A stretch of 64,000 nt of DNA from assembly GCF_002775205.1 (NCBI RefSeq), contig NC_036445.1, forward strand, positions 24,346,953 through 24,410,952. Direction: 5' to 3'. The stretch's first letter is position 1, and each line of letters begins with the position of its first letter. Of the stretch, positions 34,446 to 46,016 are shown in pieces. The notes under the pieces were generated by a model. The model was not told where the DNA came from and searched no databases. It saw only the letters and a program-made list of their open reading frames with translations. A program made the translations under genes and the position numbers. This DNA is from Xiphophorus maculatus. Its lineage: Eukaryota > Chordata > Actinopteri > Cyprinodontiformes > Poeciliidae.

Positions 34446-34462
34446 GCTGCCCTCTACTGGCC
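34446..34462 (-). promoter_or_regulatory. Candidate CTCF-binding motif
   Basis: The minus strand reads GGCCAGTAGAGGGCAGC, a close match to the CTCF core CCASYAGRKGGCRS. It lies in the gene-free interval between the NCAM-like and sulfotransferase genes. Motif only; such motifs are also carried by some repeats. Confidence 0.4.
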
Positions 34463-37400
34463 GCATTAGATTCATTCAGTGGACAGAAACGTGGCACACA
34501 GAAACAGACGACTGTCAGGTTGCTGCACTGAGAGAGTGGCGTAGATTGGCTTCGTTAAGTTCAGTAATTGTTTTGCGTGTTTCTGAATGCTGTCAGTTTC
34601 CTGCAGAGGGAAAATCTCCCCCCGCCGGCCTCCATTAGTCATCGACTTGTATGCAGAGGCATGTTTGTTTGGCTTTAGTTTCTGGGGCATGTTTTCTTTT
34701 TATTGTTTTTTTTTTTGTTTTGTTTGCTTTTGTTTTTTGAAGACCATAGCAATATGACAAGTAACAGCACGGTGTGTTGTTAATAGCATGCTGTACTACA
34801 GAATCATCTCCACTTTTTTCTAATATTAATCTTCAATACTGATGAATATTCTGGTAAACATCCTCCAATACAAATCTGGCATAAAATACTTAAGTATAAG
34901 AGCAACCTTTGAGCTGATTTCCAGCATATTTCCAAGCGACAGAATTACACTCTGAGTTTTTTTCCACCTGTCATTCTCACATATTTGTTATTTGATGGCC
35001 AGGATGAAGAATGCACATCTGCTTGTCTGAGCTTGTCTGGACAAACTGACGAGAGTAACTGTGAGACAAGTGAGCAGTGGAGGAAACATCATGACTCAAT
35101 GACACAGCGTACGAGGGCTGCAGCACGCCCATTGGCTTTTACGTTTCTGCAGCGATTAAAAAAAACCTAAATTCTCTATTTTCACCCCAATGTTTCAGTT
35201 TCAGTGTTGCAGAGATGTTACAGGCCCTTCCTGCTCTACAGTTTCCTTAATTGCATTTTTGGACGATGGCAAGCGGGAGATCTGCTTTTGGATCAAAGTT
35301 GATCTTTGCATCACTATTTTTTATTTTTTTGTGACAGGCGTGGTTGTAGACTGGGGAAACCATTGCAGCTCTAAGCAACTGGGCAATTTGACATGAGTGA
35401 TTCACACAGAGTTAAAGGGAGTGAACTTCTCTCTGCTGCACAGCTTGGATTAACCAACACACTAATAAAGAGAAGCATGAAGTTCAAATTAACATCTAAC
35501 TATATTCAACCAAATCTCTCACGTTACATAAATTAAGCTCTGTAATGTGGAATATTATAAAACCATCTTTCTGATTTTGCCGTTATGCTGTAATTTTCAT
35601 TTCTACTGGAAAAATGTAGGCAGAACTTCGATTCGTCGGACTAATTTAATCTTTCGTCTATCCAGAATGGAAGCATTACTTTACAGAGCAAAAATATACT
35701 CTAACTCTTAATTAGTAATATTTATTGAGTTGCAGTTATTTTGTCATCCAGTGATTGTAGAGAAGACATTTTTTTTTTACTTTGTTTAAATTTAAACCCA
35801 ATTTAAACAAAATGGGTTTAAATTTTTCCATTTTTTTAAAAAATTATTCTTCAAGCTTATGTATACAAATATGACAAATAATGCTTTGGAAACGTAAAGA
35901 TGCCAAGGTGCAGGCATTTTTTTTTTTACATTTTTATATAACTTGTTTCTGTAATCCAGAATGCAATCAGATCAGGATTCCTACATGTAAACAAACAAGT
36001 TCTTGTAGATCAAATGATAAAAATGTCTGGGAATATCAACTTTTCCACAGGGTGATATAGTCATAGCTACGCATTTATCTCCTGAACAGTCCTAAAGAAA
36101 TAGCCTCTGAATAAGTGTACACAAGTATTTGACTCCTTTGTCAATTTAATTGGTAGAAAAGCTGAGGACTCACCCAGTAAATCTGGCTGCTGTGGGTAAA
36201 TGGGAGATAACTTGCACTGCATCTGATTGGCCTGGTTTTCATTATCGATTATCACAACAATTTAAATGTTAAATGCTGATTATTTATTCGGTTCTTCTCA
36301 ATTTGTGATTGATCTATCCTCTCCTCTCTGCTTGTCTGGTTTAGTTGCTTTTTGCTCGGCAGAACCGACATTAAACGTTATTAAATGCTACGAAAATAAA
36401 GAAAAAAAAAATTATTTTGCTGACAGATTACCTCATCGGGCATTTTATTTGACTTGCCTCGTCACAAACATGACCCCTAAAAAAAGAAAACGTGTTACTT
36501 TCCATAAGCCAAATAAAAGAACTAAAATATCGAAGTATTTTACTGTTTGTGCAAAGAACATATTTGTGAGTTTCATATTCTATAAATGGGGACAAAAACA
36601 TTCAACTTTTTCATGCTGTTTGAAATTTTGGAGCTGTATTTGTAAACTGAATGTACACTTTGTATAAAATGCAGGTTCAAAGTTCCTTAGGGTTCATCCT
36701 GGTGTGAAAACATGTTGAGCATATTCCCATCAAACGCTCAGTCAGCTGCAGATGGCTTGTAATATTTATCAGTGAAGCTTGAAGTCTGAGATGCTTTTTC
36801 TTTTGCAGATTTATGTTCTGTGTGTTTCTGTGGATGAAAAGAGAAGCTCTGATCCAGTTTTAAACTGTTGTGATGATTTAAGACACAGATCAGATAAAAA
36901 GATATGCAGCACTCCTTTGAAGTTCCAGATGAACACTTTAAAAACCATGTTTGTTTGTTTGATCAGTTTTTGCTTTTTCCGTATCACTCTCAAAATGTTT
37001 TGCATCATTTACTCATTAGTTGTATCGTTCCGTTAAATTCTGCGTAAACAGCATGTATTTATTTGTGTACTGTTGTGGCCTGGGCAGATATTTACAACAA
37101 AACCAGGAATCTTTCCGACACATTTTATTTCAATATTTGAGATTTTGCGATTAATTAAAATATGTATACAAGACCAGACAGATATTTTTAGCCATTTACC
37201 AACTAATCAGACCAATAATGGATTCCAAATCTTTAATCAAGAAACCTCGTGGCTCAGGTTAAATTCACCTCACTTACCTTAGCAGGACGTTCCTCGCTCT
37301 AAGCTGATGTACGTTTGATCCCTCGCGCTCGGCAGCAGCTCAACATTTAATTAAATTCTGCGACAGCTACCGTGAGAAACACTAAATGTCACGTCCCGGC

Positions 37401-37752
37401 TCCACTTTCACAGCTTTTACGAATTCAAATTCACAATTTTAATCCAACTTGCATCAGTCATGAAGGAAACAAATGCACGTGTTGAACAATCGTCGTATTG
37501 TGATCTGCATGTTGCGATGCTCTTCTATCAGATGCAAATACATTCATGCATTTGGCTTCGTGCAGAAGCCTGAGAAAAGCTCTGCTCTCCCTGTTTGCTA
37601 ATAACCTGATCTGCTTGGTTTGGGAAAAGAGTCATACATTTTTTCAACCTTCATTCTGCAGAAACCAACATTATTTATGTCTTTGCACTGAATGGGAAAT
37701 GTGCAACAACCTTTGTAATTCTATCAAATTGTGCAGCATCTCCTTCATCCGG

Positions 37753-37817
37753 ATTATTATATTATATTATATTATATTATATTATATTATATTATATTAT
37801 ATTATATTATATTATAT
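37753..37817. repeat. (ATATT)n microsatellite
   Basis: About 13 pentanucleotide units, nearly perfect. Confidence 0.9.
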
Positions 37818-38119
37818 AGAAAACAACCAAACAACAGGGATCCATGCTCGTATGTAGAATACGGTTAGAAAAACACACACTGTCTTATCCCTAAATATTA
37901 TTTATGGAAACATTGCAAATAGGAAAGAATCTACAGTAATATAAATATTCAGATTCTACATACATCCAGTGATTAAATCCTGTAGTAGTAATTGTGTCTA
38001 GCCTTACTGACTTAAATACACTCCATAGGGCAAAGCACAATGTATGTGTAAAATACTTTATTATGTTATTCTGATAAAAACAGACAAAAGAGAGAAAAAA
38101 AATAAACACATTAAGTTTT

Positions 38120-38156
38120 CAGCTGTTTCTGTTTTCACATCAAACAGAAACAGCTG
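38120..38156. other. Perfect 15-bp stem hairpin
   Basis: The arms CAGCTGTTTCTGTTT and AAACAGAAACAGCTG flank a 7-base loop TCACATC. Origin unknown; it may be a small foldback or an end of a lost element. Confidence 0.6.
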
Positions 38157-38886
38157 ACGTGAAAGTTGACAAGAACTGTAAATGTCGATATTAATTTATT
38201 TGAAGTGAACCTTAACAGGACATTGTCAATAAAGGAAATTGAACAACATTAAAAACATGTAATAATTTTATTTCAGCCTGACTTTGTATGAGATTACACT
38301 TTTAATTTTTTTTATGTTAGTAGGTATGAACAACTTTCTTTCTATTTCGTCGAGGCCAAAATGATGAGACAAATATTTCCTTAAGAGGATGTACAGTATA
38401 TAAAAACTTTGGGCTTCAAATGAGAAATGCTTTAAGTTTTTGTTGACTTGAATACATTGTGTTTCCCTTACATTTTTTCTTTCATATATATATATATTAT
38501 TTGCACATTGTTAAATCTTAGTTACACTCTTGTCGTCACAGATAAAAATTTGCACTCAAAATGATGTAATTCTGCAGTTAGTTCAAAAGTAGGCGATCTA
38601 CACTACAAGACATTTTCTCATAGAGATGTCTGCTAATTATTCAGACTTTTTAAAAATATAATTTCATTTAGTAACCATTCTAAAGTTATAAAACTCTTCC
38701 AACAACCGATCAATAATTAAATACATGTAATGGCACAAGTTAATGAAATGTCTGAATCTTTCACATTAAATCTAAATAATTTTGAATTGTACAAAAAGCA
38801 CAAATGTCCCATTTGAAAAATAAAAAAAAAACTATCAGTAGATGCCTTGATTTTGTTTCTTCTTACTTGAATTTTGAATTTGCGGA

Positions 38887-41800
38887 TCAGTCCAAGCTCC
38901 ACGGCAGAGAGAAGTTCTCTCCCTCCAACTCTTTAGTGATCACAGACTTAAATCGGGCCAGTTGCTCTGAGTTGAAGTGGTTTTTCCAGTCTCCTGCGAT
39001 CCCTGTCGCAAGACAACGCATCGGTGAAATAGTGAAACAAACACCAACTCGTTGACAGGACAGCGAATCTCATGTCATCAGTAGTCAGACATGTAAAAAA
39101 CTCACCTTTCCTCAGGAAAGGAGACTTGTCGCTGTCCATGTACTCCTTTGGGCAGAGGCTGAAGTTGGACATGGCGTTGGCCTTCATGCTCTGGAAAGAG
39201 CAATGCTCCGCTATCTTCTGAATGACGTCTTCACTCAGGTTCCTGCGCAAGAAGTCAGAAATGCGCCTGATGGAAGCGGGCAGGTCCTGAACGAGAGACG
39301 ATACTTGATCACGAACACGCTTATGATAAAATATAGGTACAAACTCTATCCTCTTGTAATCTTTTTTTTACATTTTGCTTTTTATTTATTTATTTTTTGC
39401 TTCACATTTAGGCACAACTTTATGTTGGCCCAGCACATGTAACCCCAATAAAACGCATTGAAAATTGTGGCTTTAAAGTGACATGTGGAACAGTTTAAAA
39501 GATTTGCAAACATTTGTAAGGTGCATTAGGTTCATAATCACACACAGCATGAAGCCCAGCCGCCTCTGTTTAGTGTGTGTGAACAACAAAAAAGGAAGAG
39601 AGCCGGTTTCATCAGGATATACTTTAGTTTACACAAATAACATGCAACATGTTTCCGACTAGGAACTCGGAAACACGTTGGGAAGGCACATAAGCGTCTT
39701 CCCATGAGACACTTATGTGCCTCAAACACACAACGTACCTGACTTTTATTGTGAAGGGATTAAAAAAAAAAGCTACTGAAACTTATATAGATGGAAGAGA
39801 GTTACCACAAGTCAGTGCAACTATAAATGGTTTATGGGAAACCTATAAGTGTTTTTTCAGACCTTAGTTGATATTTATGAACAAAAATAGTTTTTCTGTA
39901 AAAGTGAAGGGGCAAAACAACTAACAGGAAGGCTAAAGATAGCACAACATACAAAAAAGTTTAAAACAGGAAGTCTAAACTAGCCAAAGATTACAAAAAA
40001 CTCTTAAAATTACCTGAACCATTTCCTCATAAGTGATGAAAAGTATCCTGTCTCCTAGCTCTGCATTTTTCCAACTCTTTACATGGTCTGTCCATTTCCC
40101 AAAGACAACTGCAGAAAAAAATACAGGATCGCAGAATAAAAATACATTATTGTTTGTGCAGCTTAAAACAGATGCAGCAGGACAAAAACACTCTGAAAAC
40201 CGTCTGGAAGACACTCTAGAAATGCATCATTCATCCTTTTGCTTTTGTTAAAATTTTATTATAAACATGTCATGTCAAACGTCATTTATAGCCATATTTA
40301 TACACCCACACATATAATCTAAACAGCTGAAGGTCATATAAATACAGTTTCCTATTTTATTGATGCCAGATGAAATCTTGATGTAGTAAAGCAGATCACA
40401 CCACTAGGATCACGAGAGCAAAACTACCTTGACGCCTAAACTGAGCAACTAGTTTAGATTGAAATACCAACACAGACTACATGGGAAAGAAAACCCCAAA
40501 CTCTTTCAGGAATATGAATTATGTTTGGATTCTCTGACCTCTACCATCCAGGAATATTTCCATGAACTCATCAAAAGTCCCTGGATCCTCCAGGAAGGCG
40601 GCCATCTGGTGGAAGTAATATGAAGACACCAGGACGTCTTTTGGGTTCCTCATGACATAGACTACCTGCAAGCGCAGAACACATGCAGTGCTGTCTGTAT
40701 TCTCGAGTAGAGCCTGGGAATGTCTGACCGAGTCTCCACCCACTTACTTTGGCTTTGGACGTGCGGAAGGAAGGCGGCATGAAGCTGTATTGAAAATGTG
40801 TGACGAGCGCACGTGGCGACGCCAGCTTATCCACAACCTGCGCCAGCCTCTTTTCCTCCAGCCACGGGACCCGGTCCCAGTTCACGACCGTTTGGATGGG
40901 AGTCAGATCTCCGCCACTAAGCACCAGCGGGAGGATCTCCTGCATCCAGATCGTCCCTACGAAGACGAAAGAGACACTTCAGCGCTGCTGGAAGTCAGGA
41001 TTTCCTTTTTTGTTGTTTTTGCTGCTGTTGGATCGTTTTTAACTGAGCATTGACTCGGAAATGAGTGTTGTTTTTTTTTACAAAACCACTTCCCACATTT
41101 TTTTTATACTTTCTGCATCAGTTTGGGGTCAAAGATCATACTAATGTGAACACACAATGGTAAAAAAGAAGCTGCACAAGTGCTCTCTTTTTCATTTGTT
41201 TTTTCTTTAACAAACTCTTAGTATTAACTAATAATTGTAGTCGTGTGATTTCCATCAAAGTAGAAATGTATTCCTTAGCCTAGATGCCGCTCTGTGGGTG
41301 CTTAAATGTCTTATAGATCCTCTAAGTGGAAATCTGAAACTTGTTTTTTTTTTCCATCTATAGATAACAACCATGTGTCAGAGAGGATGCACAAGGGAAA
41401 TCCTGAATCCATGTAGTATGAGGGGGGATTATCAGGTTACACTTCCCCAACATATTCCAATAAACATCTCATAATATATTTCTCAGTTTACATGCAATAA
41501 CATCAGAGGTGTTAGGTGAAGCACAGGCCTGAGGTTTATATCATAATGACAAGTAGAACTGCTGCAAAAAGGACAGCATAGGAATTATGGAAGGATCCTT
41601 ATGAGTCCCAATCTTTCAAAGTTTCACGTTGCTCCCTTTAGGGATTCCTGAAATGACTCAAATGAGTTGATTTAAAAATAAATACATCCTCAAGGCAAGC
41701 ATATTTTTGCTTCCGTACTTCATTAATTGCCATATAACTTCATACTGTTCAAGCACCTCGTTTTATTCCAGCATGCAGTGACAGGATTTTATTGCCGTTG

Positions 41801-42885
41801 TGAAGCAACAACTTGCTTCGCTTTAAGTTACATTGAGATGCTGGTTCTTGTTCCAGTATTACCCGGTATTTATCCATTATTGCATCTATTCAAACCAGCT
41901 GCCCAGTCAGCGCTCTTGAAAAGGATCCCAGCAGCATGGCACCGCCACCAGGATGTTACAGGGCGATGTGCAGTCATCATTTCAGCCCAGATTCTGGGAG
42001 TCCTGCCAGCTGGTGTCCTGTCAGACACCAGCTGGCAGGACTCAAAGAATCCTTTTCCCTTTTTAGATAACTTGCTGCCAGGTTTTTTTTTCTCCACTTA
42101 GTCCAGATTTGTACAGAACACAATGTCAGATTCTCCCACCTGAGATGGGGATCTCAGCAATCTCTTCCAGAGTTACAGTATCTTAACCTGAACATCAACA
42201 GCAAAAAGCATATCAGTATAAAAGCACTTACTGCAACTTAGGTGACGTCTAAAGGCGATTGGTTTAATTTGATTTTATTTAGGGATATTCGACAAATAAT
42301 ATACTTTTCAGCTTATTATTTACACAAAATGATTAAAGCCGTACATAAGTTTCACTTCCACTTCACATGACCTGCTATGTGTTGGTTTATCGCATAAAGG
42401 ATCCCAATAAAATACTCAAGTTTGTGTAGACAACTTGGAAAAAATGCGTAAAATTCGGCTCTTTACTGGGAATGACACGTCGTATTGTAAAAGTAGGTCT
42501 ATTGCAACACTGTCGCTGTTGCAGACTTACAATGCAAAATTTGTGTCGTTCAAAGAAGCAAAGTCCATTTTTATTCGGGCTTAATATGAGAGCAGACTTG
42601 GTCATTAATGCATTCTCGGTGCTGTCGGAGCATGCGTAGTTACTAATGATATTTGGAACAGGTTATCTCGGTGTGTTTTCGCGTTAGTTTCAGTAATGGA
42701 TCCACCCGTGAGGGAGGAAAAAAAGTGTCATCTTTAAACTGACCTGACTTCGGGTACGTAACCGCGAGAACATCATCATCTTTCAGAGCGAATTCCTGCG
42801 CAAACTTCAAGCTCTCTGCAGAGTGAGTCTCTCTGGGAAGCAGAAGTCCCTGGTACTCCAGGGAAAGCTCCTCGGAAGAAGGCAT
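38887..42885 (-). CDS. Cytosolic sulfotransferase, SULT2-like
   Basis: Six exons, 42744-42885, 40748-40956, 40539-40665, 40014-40108, 39106-39286 and 38887-39002, join in phase to 289 residues. Sizes 209, 127, 95 and 181 for the inner exons are as in vertebrate SULT genes. The enzyme should transfer sulfate from PAPS to a hydroxyl on a small molecule in the cytosol. The PAPS 5'-phosphosulfate loop TYPKSGT spans the exon 1/2 junction. The catalytic His is in VTHFQYSF, the RNPKDVLVSSY segment contacts the 3'-phosphate, and RKGIAGDWKNHF near the end is the second PAPS signature. WMQEILPLVLSGGD resembles SULT2-type enzymes, so sterol or other hydrophobic alcohols are plausible substrates, not proven. 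Start: ATG at 42885, with no earlier in-frame ATG needed. Exon 1 may alternate with an exon at 44835-44970. Confidence 0.88.
39684..39722. other. Stem-loop in sulfotransferase intron 4/5 region
   Basis: AGGCACATAAGCGTCT and AGACACTTATGTGCCT pair with one mismatch around the loop TCCCATG. A smaller hairpin (GTTTCCGA/TCGGAAAC) lies just before it. At 39 bases it is too short to be a typical microRNA precursor. Confidence 0.5.
42001..42040. other. 17-bp perfect stem-loop in sulfotransferase intron 1
   Basis: TCCTGCCAGCTGGTGTC and GACACCAGCTGGCAGGA are exact reverse complements around the loop CTGTCA. The surrounding 41730-42200 looks like an old interspersed repeat, so this may be a transposon-derived foldback. 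Confidence 0.65.
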
Positions 42886-42889
42886 TCTG

Positions 42890-44834
42890 CTGCAGAAACG
42901 GAGTTACTGCCAGATGGTACAGAGCAGGGAACTGACCGAGAAGCGCTCGCCTGTCCTGCCGAGACTTCCAAGCACCTCTCGCGGGAACATGAAGCTCCGC
43001 GAAGGCAACCTGGCCCGCTTCGATTTTCTATATAACAAGTTGTGTTTTTACCATTTACTTCGCTGTTGCACATTTCTCAAATATTTATTTTCTACGTATA
43101 AAACGTTTTTGTCCTGAAAAATAATAGCGCGGGAATAATAAAGTTGTTGAAATGTTGTTTCGGACATAATGAAACTTTGAGGATTTCCGGCAATTTATTT
43201 TTGCTGCATCTGCAAAAAAATCACATTCAAATGTTTTAAAGTCGCAGTAAAAAAACAAGAGGTTGCAGAATGAATAATTAGGAGAGGCAGAGCAAAAATG
43301 CAATTGAGACCTCACTGAATGATTTTCACTTAGTTGAGCTTTTCTACTATTTTTTAAAAAGTCAGCTACTTTGAACGTTGCATGTTGAACTTTTTTTACC
43401 TTGACTAAAAATTAACTTATCGTTTCTTCATGGTCTTCTTCTGTGATTAGCCTTTATTCAGCATTCCATGCTTCAAGCTGGGTTTCCAGAATGCAATAGT
43501 GTTATTCACTCCACATGACTCCAATGTGACTTTTTTTTTTTTTTTTTTTTTTTTTTAGCAATTATTCAAAATTGCTGCATTCCAGCCTGCTGAGTATTTA
43601 ATATCTCATAATCTAATAATCCTAATTACTCTAACTGGTGAAGATTTGTTGGAATGTGAATCTCAACATATAACAATTGACAGTTTTAGTAGCTATTCAA
43701 ACGGAGAGCGCATCAGCAGAGGGACACATATTTCAACGAGTTAAAGGAGATTGATGTTTTCCAAAATCAACTTCATTTCCTCACGTTTAGATGTGCATGA
43801 CATAAAATGAATATGATAACATGTTGCAAAATAGGAAACACTGCGACTGGATCATCCCCATTGAGGAGACATCTGGGAATAGAAACACTGAATTTATTTT
43901 CACAGAATATATAGTTTGTGTCTGATCCCAACATCAGCTGGTATCATGACAATCTGAAAGGCGAAACTGCGTTGAATGAGGGGAGTGATGGAGTGACTGA
44001 TTTTCAAAACAGACAAACTGTTATGGAAACAGGTATAACCGGTATCTGCTCAGAGAAAAACAAATGCATTCAAATACAAACACACAAACACTAAGCCGAC
44101 ATCTTCTGATTGTCCCAGACTCTTCAGTCAAGCAGAGTTTTATGGTTTCCCAAAAAGGCAACAGCAGCTAAACTCAAAAATGCAGCTTTGAAAAAAAAAG
44201 ACTTGGGAGAATGCAAAAATAAGATTACAATTCATGCTTTAATGAAAACCCACTGTGTTTAAGCATAAAGGGCTTTGAACTGTGGCTGAGAAAACTGTAC
44301 ATTCATCAAGGAAGCAAAGGTGTCAGGTTGCATTAGGAGCTCAAACACAAGAAAGCTAATAAAATTCCTTAAAATGGGAATGGAGTCTATTTTGTCATTG
44401 GTGAAAATAATTAATAAACCAAAGTGTACTCCTTTGTCACTAGTGAACATTGGGTTTGCCCAGAATCCTCGATGCATTTATATGTTGCAGATGTAAATAT
44501 TGTCTTGCATTTCAGGCGTAGGAAGAAAAAAAGATCTTTGTTAAAACAGCAGGAAAAAAGGCAATTCAATCTTCTGTTGTCTGAACTCGACAAGCCACAA
44601 AATGGTGTTTTAAAAGTTTTACTTGTAACCTTGGAACCTGAAACTTCATAGGAAGAATGGAATCATGTTTTCTGAGAATTAGCGTGTTAGGAAAAACAAA
44701 CATAAAAGCTACTCTAGCTCTGATTTGGCATCTTACTTCATAAATGATATTTATTTATATATAATGCAGTGGAGCACTGACTACACCTAAGATTTAAGCA
44801 TATATGGGAAGATACAAGAACTGGTTTACTTTAC
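42890..44834. other. Interval between the two SULT first exons
   Basis: I see no further exon. It holds a 26-base T-run at 43531-43556, the possible TATA box at 43028-43036 and otherwise AT-rich sequence. Confidence 0.4.
43028..43036 (-). promoter_or_regulatory. Possible TATA box of the sulfotransferase gene
   Basis: The minus strand reads GTTATATAG about 145 bases upstream of the ATG at 42885, followed by a GC-richer leader. A start site near 43000 would leave a 5' UTR of about 115 bases. Motif and position only. Confidence 0.45.
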
Positions 44835-44970
44835 CTGACTTGGGATATGTCACCCCAAACACATCAGAGTCTTCCACTGAAAAGTTTTGGGCAAACTCCA
44901 GGCTCTCAGCAGTGTGGGCCCCGGGGGGCAGGAAAAGGCCTCGGTACTCAACATACATGGACGATGACAT
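44835..44970 (-). CDS. Alternative or orphan first coding exon of a SULT2-like gene
   Basis: Forty-five codons plus one base, starting at ATG 44970 with MSSSMYVEYRGLFLPPG and ending TYPKSG at a clean GTAAAG donor. The phase is the same as that of exon 1 at 42744-42885, so it could splice to exon 2 at 40956 and give a 287-residue enzyme. It is similar to exon 1 residue by residue (FAQNFSVEDSDVFGVTYPKS against FAQEFALKDDDVLAVTYPKS) but clearly diverged. No further SULT exons lie between the two. It is either an alternative first exon, as known for mammalian SULT2B1, or the remnant of a tandem gene. No stop or frameshift is present. Confidence 0.7.
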
Positions 44971-46016
44971 GAGGACTGATCCCAGGGAGCCGATGGCTTA
45001 CAGGCTGCAGGTACCCGCTCCGTCTGGAGGTGGTTTTTGTCTCTGGTCTCTCTCCTGGTCTGTACTCATGATCTGCAGAGGGAGGGCAGAGCCTCTATTT
45101 TTTCTTCTCTAGCGTTCTGAATGGCGGCCCTGTGGTCATTAGCTTCTCTAATTTAAGGATTGGACCTATGATGGGTTCATCCTGTTTAGAAAGATGATTT
45201 GCTCAAGTTCTCCTGTTACTTCAGCAAATCGATTTAGCTTTTTGGTTCAAGGCAAAATGCCAGTGACAGCGAAAGGTCTGATTAGGACCCACAATACTTC
45301 TCTAGTCAATGTGTCAGAGATCACAAACATGACTCAATCAATGCATTTTTGTTAAAGGCTAAATGTGTCTTAGGCATTTTAATTCTTGATTTATTATTAT
45401 TTTCTTTTTGTAAATTTGATTCTTAGTCTTTTATTTCTGGCCAGTGTTCACTCATTTGTTTGTTCACTATTCTTTTCACACCCGTATTTCCCATTTGCTT
45501 TGTCCTTTATTTCTTTTATTCATTCATCCTTTTAGTCCCTCCCAAGACAAAGTCTGCTTAGATCAGCTTGATCTGTTCTTTTAGACTCTGTGGTACTAAA
45601 AGACGATAAGTTAATAGCTGATCAAAGCACAAACCGGAGAACAGGATTAAAATATTTTTTTTATTATTAAGTGTTAATTCATTTGTAGTTACAGCAATAC
45701 AAAATTCACATCATTAAAAAAAAAAAAAAAGACAGTCACTGAAGAAGTATCCTGATGTTAATGTTCGTCCTTTGCTTCAAATAATTAACTGAAAACTTGG
45801 GTAGAAATGTTACCCAGAGAACGCTCTTTTTCCTCATGGACTCATAACCGATGAATCAAACTGGAAGCTGAACCAGTTGGTGGATCATGTCAGTCAACAC
45901 CAATCGTTTTTAAGCCCTCCTTTAAAGCTTCACAGCTCAGACTGACTTGAAAACCTTTCCTCCAGTTTGAGCCAAGACTGTCGAGGGTTTGTTTTTTACG
46001 GCCTGCTGCTTCTTCT
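44971..46016. other. Intergenic between tmem147 and the SULT alternative exon
   Basis: Probably tmem147 3' UTR on the right and the upstream region of the exon at 44835-44970 on the left. An A-run lies at 45716-45731. No other gene is seen. Confidence 0.4.

Larger units (their letters stand above)
33087..38886. other. Intergenic AT-rich stretch, no gene seen
   Basis: No supportable exon. It contains a short (AT)n at 33536-33554, A-rich runs near 33900-34035, a CTCF-like motif at 34446-34462, an (ATATT)n microsatellite and a hairpin at 38120-38156. The part just below 38887 is probably 3' UTR of the sulfotransferase gene. Confidence 0.4.

Noticed and set aside
44835-44970. A complete second sulfotransferase gene
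   Set aside because: Only the first coding exon is present; no further SULT exons lie between it and the complete gene.
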